The translations under genes and the position numbers were made by a program. The notes below the pieces were generated by a model. The model was not told the DNA's origin and searched no databases. It saw only the letters and a list, made by a program, of their open reading frames with translations. Shown here in pieces: positions 1 through 8,760 of a stretch of DNA of 64,000 nt; positions within the stretch are counted from its first letter, which is position 1, and each line of letters opens with the position of its first letter. Source of the DNA: Dokdonella_A sp963758365 (lineage in GTDB: Bacteria > Pseudomonadota > Gammaproteobacteria > Xanthomonadales > Rhodanobacteraceae); assembly GCA_963758365.1 (NCBI GenBank), contig CAVWVB010000001.1, positions 2,852,001 through 2,916,000 on the forward strand, in the 5' to 3' direction.

Positions 1-1
1 C

Positions 2-913
2 AACCACGTCGTGGGCGGAACCAATTTCACGGGCACGTCACCGGGAAACAACATCCTGACAGCTGCGCAGAATCCGCTCGGCGTCGGCAACGGATTCAAT
101 CTCGGCTACATCGACGGCACGGTCACGGTCGCGGGTCGCCAGATCCTGCGTCTCGGCGCGCTCGTGACCGCGCTGCGCAGCGACGGCAAGTCCAACATCC
201 TGTCGACGCCCTCGGTGCTGACGCTCGACAACCAGGAAGCGGAGATCAAGGTCGCCCAGGAAGTGCCGTTCCTGACCGGCCAGTACACGACCGCGAGCAC
301 GACCTCGAATACGACCACCGGCAATGCGATCAGCAATCCGTTCCAGACCATCGAGCGCAAGGATGTCGGCCTCGTGCTCAAGGTCAAGCCGCAGATCAAC
401 GAGGGTGAATCGGTGCGCCTGGACATCCACCAGGAGGTCTCTTCGCTGGCGCCCCCGGTCAGCGGCGCGGTGGACCTGATCACCAACAAGCGCGAACTGA
501 CCACCAGCGTGCTGGTCAAGGACGATTCGCTGCTCGTGCTCGGCGGACTCATCGACAACCAGGCCAAGGACAACGTGCAGAAGGTGCCCGGACTCGGCAG
601 CATCCCGCTGATCGGCAACCTGTTCCGCTACCGTACGAACGATCACACCAAGCGCGACCTCATGGTGTTCCTGCATCCGAAGATCCTGCGCGATGCGACC
701 ACCGAAGCCGCTGTCTCGAGCGAGAAATACAACTACATGCGCACCGAGCAATTGCAGATGCGCGAGGAGAACTGGCCGATCACGCCGAGCTCGCAGCGAC
801 CGATGCTGCCTGAGGTCCACGATTTCCTCGCCAGCCCGACGCTCGACGGCCAGCCCGGCCTGCCGCGACCGGTGCCCGTGCAGCCGGCGGCTCCGGCGGA
901 CCAGCGGAACTAG
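2..913 (+). CDS. gspD: Type II secretion secretin GspD, C-terminal part
   Basis: This is the C-terminal ~300 residues of the outer-membrane secretin of the type II secretion system; the reading frame is open to the left window edge, so the start is missing. The secretin core is recognisable from the stretch LRSDGKSNILSTPSVLTLDN, the block around VAQEVPFLTG, the Gly-rich segment LLVLGGLIDN, and the family signature VPGLGSIPLIGNLFRYR followed by LMVFLHPKIL. The last ~70 residues are a Pro-rich tail that would form the S-domain/pilotin-binding end. The product forms the multimeric channel through which folded exoproteins leave the periplasm. A PH-domain gene follows after 5 bp and then gspE and gspF, all on the same strand, so this is a T2SS operon whose pseudopilin genes must lie elsewhere, probably upstream. 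What is visible is complete through the stop codon. Confidence 0.93.
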   Translation, partial: NHVVGGTNFTGTSPGNNILTAAQNPLGVGNGFNLGYIDGTVTVAGRQILRLGALVTALRSDGKSNILSTPSVLTLDNQEAEIKVAQEVPFLTGQYTTASTTSNTTTGNAISNPFQTIERKDVGLVLKVKPQINEGESVRLDIHQEVSSLAPPVSGAVDLITNKRELTTSVLVKDDSLLVLGGLIDNQAKDNVQKVPGLGSIPLIGNLFRYRTNDHTKRDLMVFLHPKILRDATTEAAVSSEKYNYMRTEQLQMREENWPITPSSQRPMLPEVHDFLASPTLDGQPGLPRPVPVQPAAPADQRN

Positions 914-918
914 CCGGC

Positions 919-1437
919 ATGCTTGCGGCGGCCGCTCCGGACAGCGCGATCTATCGCGTGAATTACGGCGGTTTCATCAAGGTGATGACCGCGATCAGCA
1001 CGATCGTGCTCCTCGGCATCGCCACCCTCGGGGTCGTGCTGCATCGCGGCCATCTCGCCGTTCTGACCATCACGACGCTGCTGCCCCCGGCCTTGCTGAT
1101 CGGGACCGGTCTGTTCGCCGTCCTTCGCTACGAGATCGATCGCGACGGCCTTCGTGTGGTGAGACCGATCGGACGCAAACTCGTCACCTCGCGGGTAACG
1201 TCCGTGGTTGCCGATGACAAGGCGCTGCAGGGTGCGTTCCGCACGTTCGGCAACGGCGGCATGTTCTCGCTCAATGGCTGGTTCCGCCTGCGCCGGTACG
1301 GCACCTGCAGGCTGTGGGTAACCGACCTGCGAAACCTCGTCGTGATCCACGGCGACCGCGGCTGTGTGGTCGTGTCGCCCGCGCAACGCGAAAGTTTCAT
1401 CAGCGCGCTGACTGCGCAACTCGGAGCAACCGCGTGA
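919..1437 (+). CDS. Bacterial PH-domain membrane protein of unknown role, inside the T2SS operon
   Basis: A 172-residue protein. Residues ~20-42 and ~50-72 look like two membrane helices. The rest (from about YEIDRDGLRVVRPIG to the end) resembles the bacterial pleckstrin-homology-like fold (bPH_5/DUF304 type), usually found in small membrane-anchored proteins of unknown ligand. It starts 5 bp after gspD and its stop overlaps the GTG start of gspE by 4 bp (GTGA), so translation is probably coupled. I know of no conserved GspX component with this architecture. It may be a lineage-specific accessory of the secretion inner-membrane platform, or simply a passenger. The fold assignment rests on overall pattern, not on strict motifs. 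Confidence 0.75.
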   Translation: MLAAAAPDSAIYRVNYGGFIKVMTAISTIVLLGIATLGVVLHRGHLAVLTITTLLPPALLIGTGLFAVLRYEIDRDGLRVVRPIGRKLVTSRVTSVVADDKALQGAFRTFGNGGMFSLNGWFRLRRYGTCRLWVTDLRNLVVIHGDRGCVVVSPAQRESFISALTAQLGATA

Positions 1438-2921
1438 ACGGCGCAGCGCCCCAACGCCCGAGCTTCGGCTTTGCGCGCCGTCACGGTGTCGCGCTGACCG
1501 GCTGGCGTGACGGAATCGCCGAAGTGTCCTGTCGTGAAGGCGTGCGCACCGACATTCTCGCCGAATTGCGCCGCCATCTCGGCGCGCCGCTGCATTTCAC
1601 GCGCCTCGATGCGACTGCATTCGAGCGTCTGCTGCGCGATCTGTACGAGCAGGGCGACGATGCGCGCGCAATGGTCTCCGATCTCGATGAGCGCCTCGAT
1701 CTCAAGGCGCTCGCCGACGAGCTGCCCGAGCCCGACGACCTGCTCGAAAGCGACGACGATGCGCCGATCATCCGCCTGATCAATGCGCTGCTGACCGAAG
1801 CGGTCAAGGAGGGCGCTTCCGACATCCATATCGAGCCCTACGAGAATCGCCTCGTGGTTCGCTTCCGCATCGACGGCGTCTTGCGCGAAATTCTCGCTCC
1901 GCAGAAAGCGATCGCGTCCGCGGTGGTCAGCCGCATCAAGGTCATGGCACGGCTCGACATCGCCGAACGGCGCCTGCCCCAGGACGGACGCATCGGCTTG
2001 CGCATCGCCGGACGCCCCGTCGATGTGCGCGTATCGACGATTCCTGCCGGGCGTGGCGAACGTGTCGTGCTGCGCCTGCTCGACAAGCAGGCCGGCAAGC
2101 TCGATCTCGCCCAGCTGGGCATGGACGACACGCTGCGCGCGCGCCTCGAAGACCTGATCTCGCGGCCACACGGCATCCTGCTCGTGACCGGTCCGACCGG
2201 ATCGGGCAAGACGACGACCCTCTATGGATCGCTGCTCAAGCTCAACGACAGTTCGCGCAACATCATGACCGTCGAGGATCCGATCGAGTACTACATCGAT
2301 GGCGTTGGCCAGACCCAGGTCAACAGCCGCGTCGACATGACCTTCGCACGCGGCCTGCGCGCGATCCTGCGCCAGGACCCCGATGTGGTCATGGTCGGCG
2401 AGATCCGCGACCTCGAGACCGCCGAGATCGCCGTGCAGGCGTCGCTGACCGGTCATCTGGTGCTGTCGACGCTGCACACCAATTCCGCGACCGGCGCAGT
2501 CGCGCGCCTGCGCGACATGGGTGTGGAACCATTCCTGCTCGCATCGAGCCTGATCGGGGTGTTCGCGCAGCGCCTCGTGCGCGTGCTCGATCCGGCCTTG
2601 CGTGAAGCATACGCGGCAACGCCCGCCGAGCTCGCCGCGTTCGGCAAGTCCGCGGACCTCGAGGTCACTTTGTATCGACCCCGCGCGGACGATCACGCGG
2701 AAGCGGGCAGACATGCGGGATATCGCGGTCGCACCGGCATCTATGAACTGGTCGCGATCGACGAGGCCATGCGCCGCCTGATTCACGAAGGCGCGTCGGA
2801 AGCCGAACTCGAGCACCATGCACGCGTCCACTCGGATTCGATTCTCGAGGACGGCTGGCGCAAGTGCATCGCCGGAGTCACCTCGACGGGGGAGGTCCTG
2901 CGGGTGACGCGCGAGGAGTGA
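1434..2921 (+). CDS. gspE: Type II secretion ATPase GspE
   Basis: Cytoplasmic hexameric ATPase that powers pseudopilus assembly. Walker A GPTGSGKTT lies near residue 255, the Asp box around VEDPIEYY, the Walker B region DPDVVMVGEIRD near 315-326, and the His box TGHLVLSTLHTN follows. I chose the GTG at 1434, which overlaps the previous stop by 4 bp; an upstream ATG at 1314 would add 40 residues of unrelated sequence overlapping the PH gene. The resulting 495 residues fit the family. The tetracysteine zinc motif (paired CxxC) that many GspE proteins carry between the His box and the C-terminal region is absent: no cysteine is present in the segment around residues 380-440. As far as I recall, some Xanthomonadales homologues (XpsE) also lack it. 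Confidence 0.95.
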   Translation: MNGAAPQRPSFGFARRHGVALTGWRDGIAEVSCREGVRTDILAELRRHLGAPLHFTRLDATAFERLLRDLYEQGDDARAMVSDLDERLDLKALADELPEPDDLLESDDDAPIIRLINALLTEAVKEGASDIHIEPYENRLVVRFRIDGVLREILAPQKAIASAVVSRIKVMARLDIAERRLPQDGRIGLRIAGRPVDVRVSTIPAGRGERVVLRLLDKQAGKLDLAQLGMDDTLRARLEDLISRPHGILLVTGPTGSGKTTTLYGSLLKLNDSSRNIMTVEDPIEYYIDGVGQTQVNSRVDMTFARGLRAILRQDPDVVMVGEIRDLETAEIAVQASLTGHLVLSTLHTNSATGAVARLRDMGVEPFLLASSLIGVFAQRLVRVLDPALREAYAATPAELAAFGKSADLEVTLYRPRADDHAEAGRHAGYRGRTGIYELVAIDEAMRRLIHEGASEAELEHHARVHSDSILEDGWRKCIAGVTSTGEVLRVTREE

Positions 2922-3054
2922 ATCCTGTTGATCGGCTCGACGCCTGGCGCGCAATCGCCGCACGAAAAAGCCGTATCCTGTTCCTGTTCCCGCACGCATG
3001 CCGGTCGATACCGGTCGCGCCACGGTTCGCGAACGTGACCATTCCCTCAACAAG

Positions 3055-4266
3055 ATGCCCGCATTCGCATATCAGGCACTCGACATCGGCGGCAAGACCC
3101 GGCGCGGGGTGCTGCAGGGGGATACCGCACGCGCGGTGCGTGGTGCGTTGCGCGAACGCGGCCTGCATCCACTGCGTGTCGAGGAGGTTCAGGAAGGCGC
3201 GGCGCATGCACCGAGGCTGCTCGGCCGGCGCGGCATCGGCAGTGCGGAACTCGCGCTGCTGACGCGCCAGCTCGCGACACTCAACGGGGCCGGACTGCCG
3301 ATCGACGAAGCGCTCGAAGCGCTGTCCGAACAGGCCGAGAGCGAACGCCAGCGCGGCCTGACCATGGCCCTGCGCGCGCGGGTCATGGAGGGCGCCAGCC
3401 TGGCCCAGGCGCTGGGTGAATTTCCGGACAGCTTTCCCGATATCTTTCGCGCCACGGTCGCCGCGGGTGAACAATCCGGGCGGCTCGACAACGTGCTCGA
3501 AAAGCTCGCCGACTATGCCGACGCGCGTGACGCATTGAAACAGAAGATTCTGGCCGCCGTGGCCTATCCGCTGCTGCTGACTCTGGTCGCGATCGCGGTC
3601 GTCACGGGGCTGCTGACCTGGGTCGTGCCGCAGATCGTCGGCGTATTCGAGAACCTGCATCAGCAGTTGCCGCTGGCGACGCGCATCCTGATCGCACTGT
3701 CGGCGTTTCTGCGCGGCTCGGGCTGGCTGATCGTGCTCGTGCTGGTTGTCCTCGCGGCCGGCGCACGGGTCGCGCTGCGCAATGACGCCACGCGACGTCG
3801 CTGGCATGCGTTCGTTCTGCGCATCCCCGTGGCCGGGCGCCTGACCCGCGCGGCGAATACCGCGCGCGCGACGCGCACGCTGGCCCTGCTCGCGGAAAGC
3901 GCGGTTCCCCTGCTCGACGCACTCGGCATCGCGGCCCAGGTGATCTCCAACCTGCCGATGCGTGACGCGCTTCGACGCGCCGCGTTCAAGGTACGCGAGG
4001 GCAGCGCGTTCTCGCGCGCGCTCGGCGAAAGCGGCCAGTTCCCACCCGTCGCGCTGCGCCTGATCGCGAGCGGCGAGCGCTCGGGCCAGTTGCCGCGCAT
4101 GCTCGGCGAGGCGGCCGCCCAGCAGCAGAGGGAGCTGGATCGCTGGCTCACCCTGCTGACCGCGATTCTCGGCCCCGCGGTGATTCTCGCAGTCGGCGCG
4201 ATCGTGCTGTTCATCGTGCTTGCGATCCTGCTGCCGATCTTCGATTTGAATCAGATGGTCAAGTAG
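3055..4266 (+). CDS. gspF: Type II secretion inner-membrane protein GspF
   Basis: A 403-residue polytopic platform protein of the T2SS that contacts GspE and GspL. The N-terminus MPAFAYQALDIGGKTRRG is the typical GspF start, followed by two repeated four-helix T2SSF domains (about residues 60-190 and 265-390; note the echoed RLIASGERSGQLPRML and TVAAGEQSGRLDNVL). Three membrane segments are seen, around residues 165-190, 215-240 and 375-400. The ATG at 3055 was preferred to an ATG at 2998 because the family starts exactly there. It lies 133 bp downstream of gspE in the same direction. No G-N genes follow; the next gene is ftsE, so the T2SS operon ends here. Confidence 0.94.
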   Translation: MPAFAYQALDIGGKTRRGVLQGDTARAVRGALRERGLHPLRVEEVQEGAAHAPRLLGRRGIGSAELALLTRQLATLNGAGLPIDEALEALSEQAESERQRGLTMALRARVMEGASLAQALGEFPDSFPDIFRATVAAGEQSGRLDNVLEKLADYADARDALKQKILAAVAYPLLLTLVAIAVVTGLLTWVVPQIVGVFENLHQQLPLATRILIALSAFLRGSGWLIVLVLVVLAAGARVALRNDATRRRWHAFVLRIPVAGRLTRAANTARATRTLALLAESAVPLLDALGIAAQVISNLPMRDALRRAAFKVREGSAFSRALGESGQFPPVALRLIASGERSGQLPRMLGEAAAQQQRELDRWLTLLTAILGPAVILAVGAIVLFIVLAILLPIFDLNQMVK

Positions 4267-4401
4267 CCGGGATTCGGAACACGGCGCAGTCGGCATCACG
4301 CCCACGCTGCGGAACGTCTTACACTGGTCCGGATTGCGCAGATCCGCGATCGTGCTCGCGGCGAACCCGAAACTCGAATTCCGGAATACCGACTCCCGCC
4401 A

Positions 4402-5082
4402 ATGATTCACTTCGACCATGTCAGCAAGCGCTACGTCACCGGCCTCGACGCGCTCAGCGAAGTCAGCTTCGAGATCGGAGCGGGCGAGATGGTCTTCGTG
4501 ACCGGCCATTCCGGTGCGGGCAAGAGCACTCTGCTCAAGCTGATCAGCATGGTCGAGCGGCCGACCCGCGGTCACATCGTAGTCAACCATGCCGACCTGG
4601 ATCGCGTGCGTCGGCGTGGCGTCGCGCCGCTCCGGCGAAGCATCGGCATGGTCTTCCAGGATCACCGCCTGCTGGTCGATCGCAGCGTGTTCGACAACGT
4701 GGCCCTGCCGCTGCTGATCGCGGGTACGTCGCGCGCGGAGATCGCGCGGCGCGTACGCGCCGCGCTCGACAAGGTCGGCCTGCTGGCACGCGAGAAGGCC
4801 CTGCCGGTCACGCTCTCGACCGGCGAGCAGCAGCGCGTCGGCATCGCGCGCGCGATCGTCGTCAAGCCCCCGCTGATCATCGCCGACGAACCGACCGGGA
4901 ATCTCGATCCGCAATTATCGATCGAGATCATGAATCTGTTCGCCGAGTTCGGCGACGTCGGCACGACCGTACTGATCGCAAGTCACGACCTGTTTCTGCT
5001 CAAACGCATGAGCAAGCGCGTGCTGGTCCTCGATCACGGACGTCTGGTCGATGATTTCCGGCCACAGGCAGCGAACGCATGA
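4402..5082 (+). CDS. ftsE: Cell division ATP-binding protein FtsE
   Basis: ABC-type ATPase of the FtsEX complex, which activates periplasmic cell-wall hydrolases through EnvC-like partners at the septum. It is 226 residues, the normal size. Walker A is GHSGAGKSTLLK, the Q-loop MVFQDHRLL, the signature LSTGEQQRVGIARA and Walker B LIIADEPTGNLD. The ABC signature reads LSTGEQ rather than LSGGEQ, a common FtsE variant. The stop codon overlaps the ATG of ftsX (ATGA), indicating coupled translation. A short 135-bp gap separates it from gspF. Confidence 0.97.
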   Translation: MIHFDHVSKRYVTGLDALSEVSFEIGAGEMVFVTGHSGAGKSTLLKLISMVERPTRGHIVVNHADLDRVRRRGVAPLRRSIGMVFQDHRLLVDRSVFDNVALPLLIAGTSRAEIARRVRAALDKVGLLAREKALPVTLSTGEQQRVGIARAIVVKPPLIIADEPTGNLDPQLSIEIMNLFAEFGDVGTTVLIASHDLFLLKRMSKRVLVLDHGRLVDDFRPQAANA

Positions 5083-6083
5083 GTCGACAGGCAGCCCGCA
5101 CTCAACGCAAGGCCGCGTCCGCGACCCGCAGCGCGGAGCCGCGCAGGCCGCGGTCGCCGCTGACGGTGCGCGTCGGCGCCTGGCGCGACCAGCACTTGTT
5201 CAGCTTGTTCTCCAGCCTCGGACGCCTCGCGACCCGGCCATGGGCGACGCTGCTGACCGTGCTCGTGCTCGGATTCGCACTCGCCCTGCCGCTGTTGTTC
5301 TTCCTCGCGTTCGACAATGCGCGCGCGCTCTCGGGTGGCATGCGCGCCGCGCGCGAGATCACCGTTTTCCTGAAACCCGGGCTGGATCCAGGCCAGGCAT
5401 CCACGCTCGCAGCCCAGTTGCGCGCGCGAGCGGATGTCGGCGGCGTGCTCGTGCGCACTCCGGCCGAGGGTCTTGCCGAGTTCCGTCATCTGTCCGGTTT
5501 CGGCGACGCGCTGGACGCGCTCGACAGCAATCCGCTGCCAGCCGTGCTCGTGGTCACGCCACGCACGCTCTCCGCTCCGGACGATCCGGTGCTGGTCACG
5601 GAACTGACCTCCGACGCGCGCGTGGACCTGGTCCAGTACGATGCTGCGTGGCGGCGCAAGTTGTCCGGCATCCTCGATTTTGGCGAGCGCGTGGTGGCGC
5701 TGACTGCGACGCTGCTAGCTCTGGCGACCTTGCTCGTGATCGGAAATACCGTGCGCATGGATATCCAGGCGCGCGCGGAGGAAATCTCTGTCATGCAACT
5801 CATCGGTGCGAGCAACGGCTTCGTGCGGCGGCCGTTTCTATATGCGGGACTGTGGTACGGGCTGCTCGGCAGCGCGCTCGCACTGGCGATCGTGGTGACC
5901 GCCGAACTGGCGCTTGCGGGCCCGACCAGCCGGCTGCTCGAGACCTATGCGAACCGCATTGCGCTCAGGGGGATCGATCTGCGCGTCGCGATCGCGGTCA
6001 TCGGCGCGAGCATGCTGCTCGGCTGGCTCGGCGCATACATCGCAACGGGCCGACACCTCGCCGCAGGACGGCCACGCCCATGA
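5079..6083 (+). CDS. ftsX: Cell division protein FtsX
   Basis: A 334-residue membrane partner of FtsE. After a basic N-terminal tail (~50 residues) comes the first membrane helix near residues 62-85, then the periplasmic extracellular domain (about 86-195) containing REITVFLKPGLD, followed by three further helices near 205-230, 250-275 and 300-325. The phrase VMQLIGASNGFVRRPFLYAGL is the typical cytoplasmic coupling region of FtsX. It overlaps ftsE by 4 bp and the following regulator gene by 4 bp, so three genes are translationally chained. The basic N-terminal extension is long for the family, and a later start is possible but less well supported by spacing. Confidence 0.95.
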   Translation: MSRQAARTQRKAASATRSAEPRRPRSPLTVRVGAWRDQHLFSLFSSLGRLATRPWATLLTVLVLGFALALPLLFFLAFDNARALSGGMRAAREITVFLKPGLDPGQASTLAAQLRARADVGGVLVRTPAEGLAEFRHLSGFGDALDALDSNPLPAVLVVTPRTLSAPDDPVLVTELTSDARVDLVQYDAAWRRKLSGILDFGERVVALTATLLALATLLVIGNTVRMDIQARAEEISVMQLIGASNGFVRRPFLYAGLWYGLLGSALALAIVVTAELALAGPTSRLLETYANRIALRGIDLRVAIAVIGASMLLGWLGAYIATGRHLAAGRPRP

Positions 6084-6934
6084 GCGGCGAGGTATCGCTG
6101 ACCGGGCACGTGTCCAGCGACGAGCCCCGCGTGCTCGTCGTCGACGGCTCGCGCGTCGTGCGCCAGCTGATCGAGCGCGTGCTGAAGGCGGAACTGCCGC
6201 AATGCGTCGTCATCGGCTGTGGCAGCGGCAAGGAAGCACGCACGCATCTGGATGCCGGCGTCGTCGACCTCGTCACCACTGCGTTGCGCCTGCCCGACAT
6301 GGACGGGGTGGAACTCGCGCGCCAGGCGCGTGAAGTCTCGGCACAGGCCTACATTCCGATCATCGTGGTTTCGGGCGACGTACAGGAGCGGCTGCTCGCG
6401 CGTACCTTGTCGAACCATGTCACCGACTACTTCGACAAGTCGCTCGGATTCCAGGCCCTCGCCGAGTTCATCCGCGGCTATGTGCGGCCGACGGAGGCAA
6501 TCAGCGGTGATGTCCTCTACGTCGAGGACAGTCGTGTCGTGGCGCTGGCAACGCGTCGGATGATGGAAAAGTTCGGCTTCTCGGTGACCCACGTGGTCAG
6601 CGTCGAAGGCGCGCTCGAACTCCTCGAGACCGCACGCCGCGAACACCGCGCGCCGGGCACCGACCTCGTTCTGACCGATGTCAGTCTCAAGGGCGAACTC
6701 AGCGGCGGCGACCTGCTCGCACGCATCCGCGGACAATTCGGCTATGCGAAGGGCGAGTTGCCGGTATTGGTCATGACGGGCGACGACAATCCGGCCAATC
6801 AGGCCGCGTTGCTGCGCACCGGAGCCAACGATCTCGTGCACAAGCCGATCGAGGAACGTCTGCTGGTCACCAAGCTGCAATTCCAGTTGCGCGTCTCGCG
6901 TCATCTGCGCGAGCAAACACGCGCCTCGGCATGA
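6080..6934 (+). CDS. Tandem-receiver response regulator with one degenerate receiver
   Basis: A 284-residue protein made of two CheY-like receiver domains (about residues 17-137 and 143-272) and no output domain. The second has all expected residues: acidic pair E149/D150, phospho-acceptor D200 in LVLTDVSL, T233 and K255 in VHKPIEE. The first keeps K120 but has Ala (A68) where the phospho-acceptor Asp should be and Gly (G23) at one acidic position, so it should not be phosphorylated. The start ATG overlaps the ftsX stop and its stop overlaps the ung start. Its partner kinase is not in the window. Such proteins usually act as phosphate sinks, adaptors or targets of chemosensory-type kinases. 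Confidence 0.88.
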   Translation: MSGEVSLTGHVSSDEPRVLVVDGSRVVRQLIERVLKAELPQCVVIGCGSGKEARTHLDAGVVDLVTTALRLPDMDGVELARQAREVSAQAYIPIIVVSGDVQERLLARTLSNHVTDYFDKSLGFQALAEFIRGYVRPTEAISGDVLYVEDSRVVALATRRMMEKFGFSVTHVVSVEGALELLETARREHRAPGTDLVLTDVSLKGELSGGDLLARIRGQFGYAKGELPVLVMTGDDNPANQAALLRTGANDLVHKPIEERLLVTKLQFQLRVSRHLREQTRASA

Positions 6935-7638
6935 GCGAGGACCGGATCCGGCTCGAATCGTCGTGGAAGGCACGGGTCGGCGCCGAACTGGCGCGGCCGC
7001 AGATGCAGGCACTATCCGATTTCCTTCGCGCCGAGAAGGAGGCTGGCAAGGTCATCTATCCGCCGGGCGCGAAGATCTTCGCGGCGCTCGACACGACACC
7101 GTTCACGGCCGTCAAGGTCGTGATTCTCGGTCAGGATCCCTACCATGGACCGCATCAAGCGCATGGCTTGTGTTTCTCGGTGCTGCCCGGAGTGGTCCCG
7201 CCACCATCGCTCGAGAACATCTTCAAGGAGATCGAACGTGATCTCGGCATTGCACGCCCCGATCATGGCTGCCTGATTCCCTGGGCCCGGCAAGGCGTTC
7301 TGCTGCTCAACGCGGTGCTCACGGTCGAGCGCGGCAACCCGGGGTCGCATCAGGGCAAGGGCTGGGAGACGTTCACCGACGCCTGCGTGGATGCGTTGAA
7401 CCGGGAACGCGAAGGACTCGTGTTCCTGCTCTGGGGCAGCTACGCACAGGCCAAGGGCAGACTGATCGACATCCGCCGCCATCGCGTGCTCAAGGCGCCG
7501 CACCCGTCGCCGCTCTCGGCGCATCGAGGCTTTATCGGGTGCGGCCATTTCTCGCGTGCAAACGACTATCTGCGAGAGCGCGGGGTGACCCCCGTCGACT
7601 GGCATCTGCCGCCACGAGCGGCTCTGGACATCGACTGA
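6931..7638 (+). CDS. ung: Uracil-DNA glycosylase
   Basis: Family 1 uracil-DNA glycosylase of 235 residues that removes uracil from DNA to start base-excision repair. The catalytic water-activating motif GQDPYHGPHQAHG (Asp and His) is near residue 68, the uracil-binding LLLNAVLTV region follows, and the minor-groove loop HPSPLSAHRGF with the catalytic His is near residue 190. The ATG overlaps the stop of the tandem-receiver gene by 4 bp, so ung is the last gene of the ftsEX chain. No terminator with a T-run is obvious after it. The length is normal and all key motifs are intact. Confidence 0.97.
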   Translation: MSEDRIRLESSWKARVGAELARPQMQALSDFLRAEKEAGKVIYPPGAKIFAALDTTPFTAVKVVILGQDPYHGPHQAHGLCFSVLPGVVPPPSLENIFKEIERDLGIARPDHGCLIPWARQGVLLLNAVLTVERGNPGSHQGKGWETFTDACVDALNREREGLVFLLWGSYAQAKGRLIDIRRHRVLKAPHPSPLSAHRGFIGCGHFSRANDYLRERGVTPVDWHLPPRAALDID

Positions 7639-7823
7639 CCCGGGTGTCTGTGCCAGCCGTCGTGGGGCAAAAGAAACGCTTTATTTTCAATAAATTGACA
7701 GGATTCGTGGAACACTGTGTTTCATCCTGGCCCGGTTCGATTGCATTCCTTTCCTGTACAATACCCGTCAGTTCAGTAAATGGATCGCGGCCGCGTCCTG
7801 GCCGCCAGGAACTCTCGCGCGGT

Positions 7824-7850
7824 TTAGCACTCAAAGGATGCGAGTGCTAA
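7824..7850 (+). promoter_or_regulatory. CIRCE operator (HrcA site) upstream of rpoH
   Basis: A perfect inverted repeat TTAGCACTC-N9-GAGTGCTAA. This is the consensus CIRCE element bound by the heat-shock repressor HrcA, with all 18 arm positions matching. It ends 30 bp before the rpoH start codon. The surrounding 242 bp between ung and rpoH (7639-7880) contain no gene. A TTGACA hexamer at 7695-7700 and a TACAAT hexamer at 7757-7762 are present but are not spaced as one promoter. The ribosome binding site GAGGAG lies just before the ATG at 7881. Confidence 0.9.
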
Positions 7851-7880
7851 AGTGCATCGATTGATGAGGAGTCCATACGC

Positions 7881-8741
7881 ATGAGCAATACCTTGGTCGC
7901 CAGCAATTTCCCGGTGCCGAGCGCGGTCGGAAGCCTCGACGCCTACATGAGTGCGGTGCACCAGATCCCGATGCTGACCCAGGAGGAGGAGCAGGACCTG
8001 GCGCGCCGCTTCGTCGACGACGCCGATCTGGACGCCGCCAAGCAAATGGTGCTTTCGCATCTGCGTTTTGTCGTGCATGTCGCGCGCGGTTATTCCGGTT
8101 ACGGCCTGCAGATCGGCGACCTGATCCAGGAAGGCAACATCGGCCTGATGAAGGCAGTCAAGCGTTTCGACCCCGACCATGGGGTCCGTCTGGTCTCATT
8201 CGCGGTGCACTGGATCCGCGCCGAGATGCATGAGTTCATCCTGCGCAACTGGCGCATCGTCAAGGTTGCCACGACGAAGGCACAGCGCAAGCTGTTCTTC
8301 AACCTGCGTAAATCGAAGAAGCGCCTCGGCTGGATGAACTCGGAGGAGGTCAACACGGTTGCGCGCGAACTCGGAGTCCCGGCCGCAACCGTGCTCGAGA
8401 TGGAGGCGCGCCTGAATGGGCGCGACGTTGCATTCGATACACCGGCCAACGCGGACGAGGACGAGCGTCCGTCACCGGCCGCATTCCTGATCGACCATGC
8501 GGCCGATCCCTATGCGACGGTCGAGGCCGAATCCGAGGACGAGGCCAGCCTCGACACGCTGCATCGCGGCCTGGTCAAGTTGGACGAACGGTCACGCGAC
8601 ATCATTCAGCGCCGCTGGTTGCGCGACGACAACAAGGCGACATTGCAGGAGCTGGCCGACGAGTACGGCGTGTCCGCTGAACGCATCCGCCAGATCGAGT
8701 CGAACGCGATGAAGAAGATGCGCGCGCTGTTCGTCGCCTGA
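7881..8741 (+). CDS. rpoH: Heat-shock sigma factor RpoH (sigma-32)
   Basis: A 286-residue sigma-70-family factor. Region 2 is clear (LIQEGNIGLMKAVKRFDP, then VSFAVHWIRAEMHEFI). The RpoH box QRKLFFNLRKSKKRL, specific to sigma-32 and involved in core binding/chaperone control, follows immediately. Region 4.2 (TLQELADEYGVSAERIRQIE) carries the helix-turn-helix for the -35 element. It directs RNA polymerase to heat-shock genes. A GAGGAG ribosome binding site precedes the ATG. The CIRCE operator 30 bp upstream suggests transcriptional repression by HrcA. A hairpin terminator follows the stop, so the gene is probably monocistronic. Confidence 0.97.
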   Translation: MSNTLVASNFPVPSAVGSLDAYMSAVHQIPMLTQEEEQDLARRFVDDADLDAAKQMVLSHLRFVVHVARGYSGYGLQIGDLIQEGNIGLMKAVKRFDPDHGVRLVSFAVHWIRAEMHEFILRNWRIVKVATTKAQRKLFFNLRKSKKRLGWMNSEEVNTVARELGVPAATVLEMEARLNGRDVAFDTPANADEDERPSPAAFLIDHAADPYATVEAESEDEASLDTLHRGLVKLDERSRDIIQRRWLRDDNKATLQELADEYGVSAERIRQIESNAMKKMRALFVA

Positions 8742-8760
8742 GTCGGCAACGGTTGCGCAA

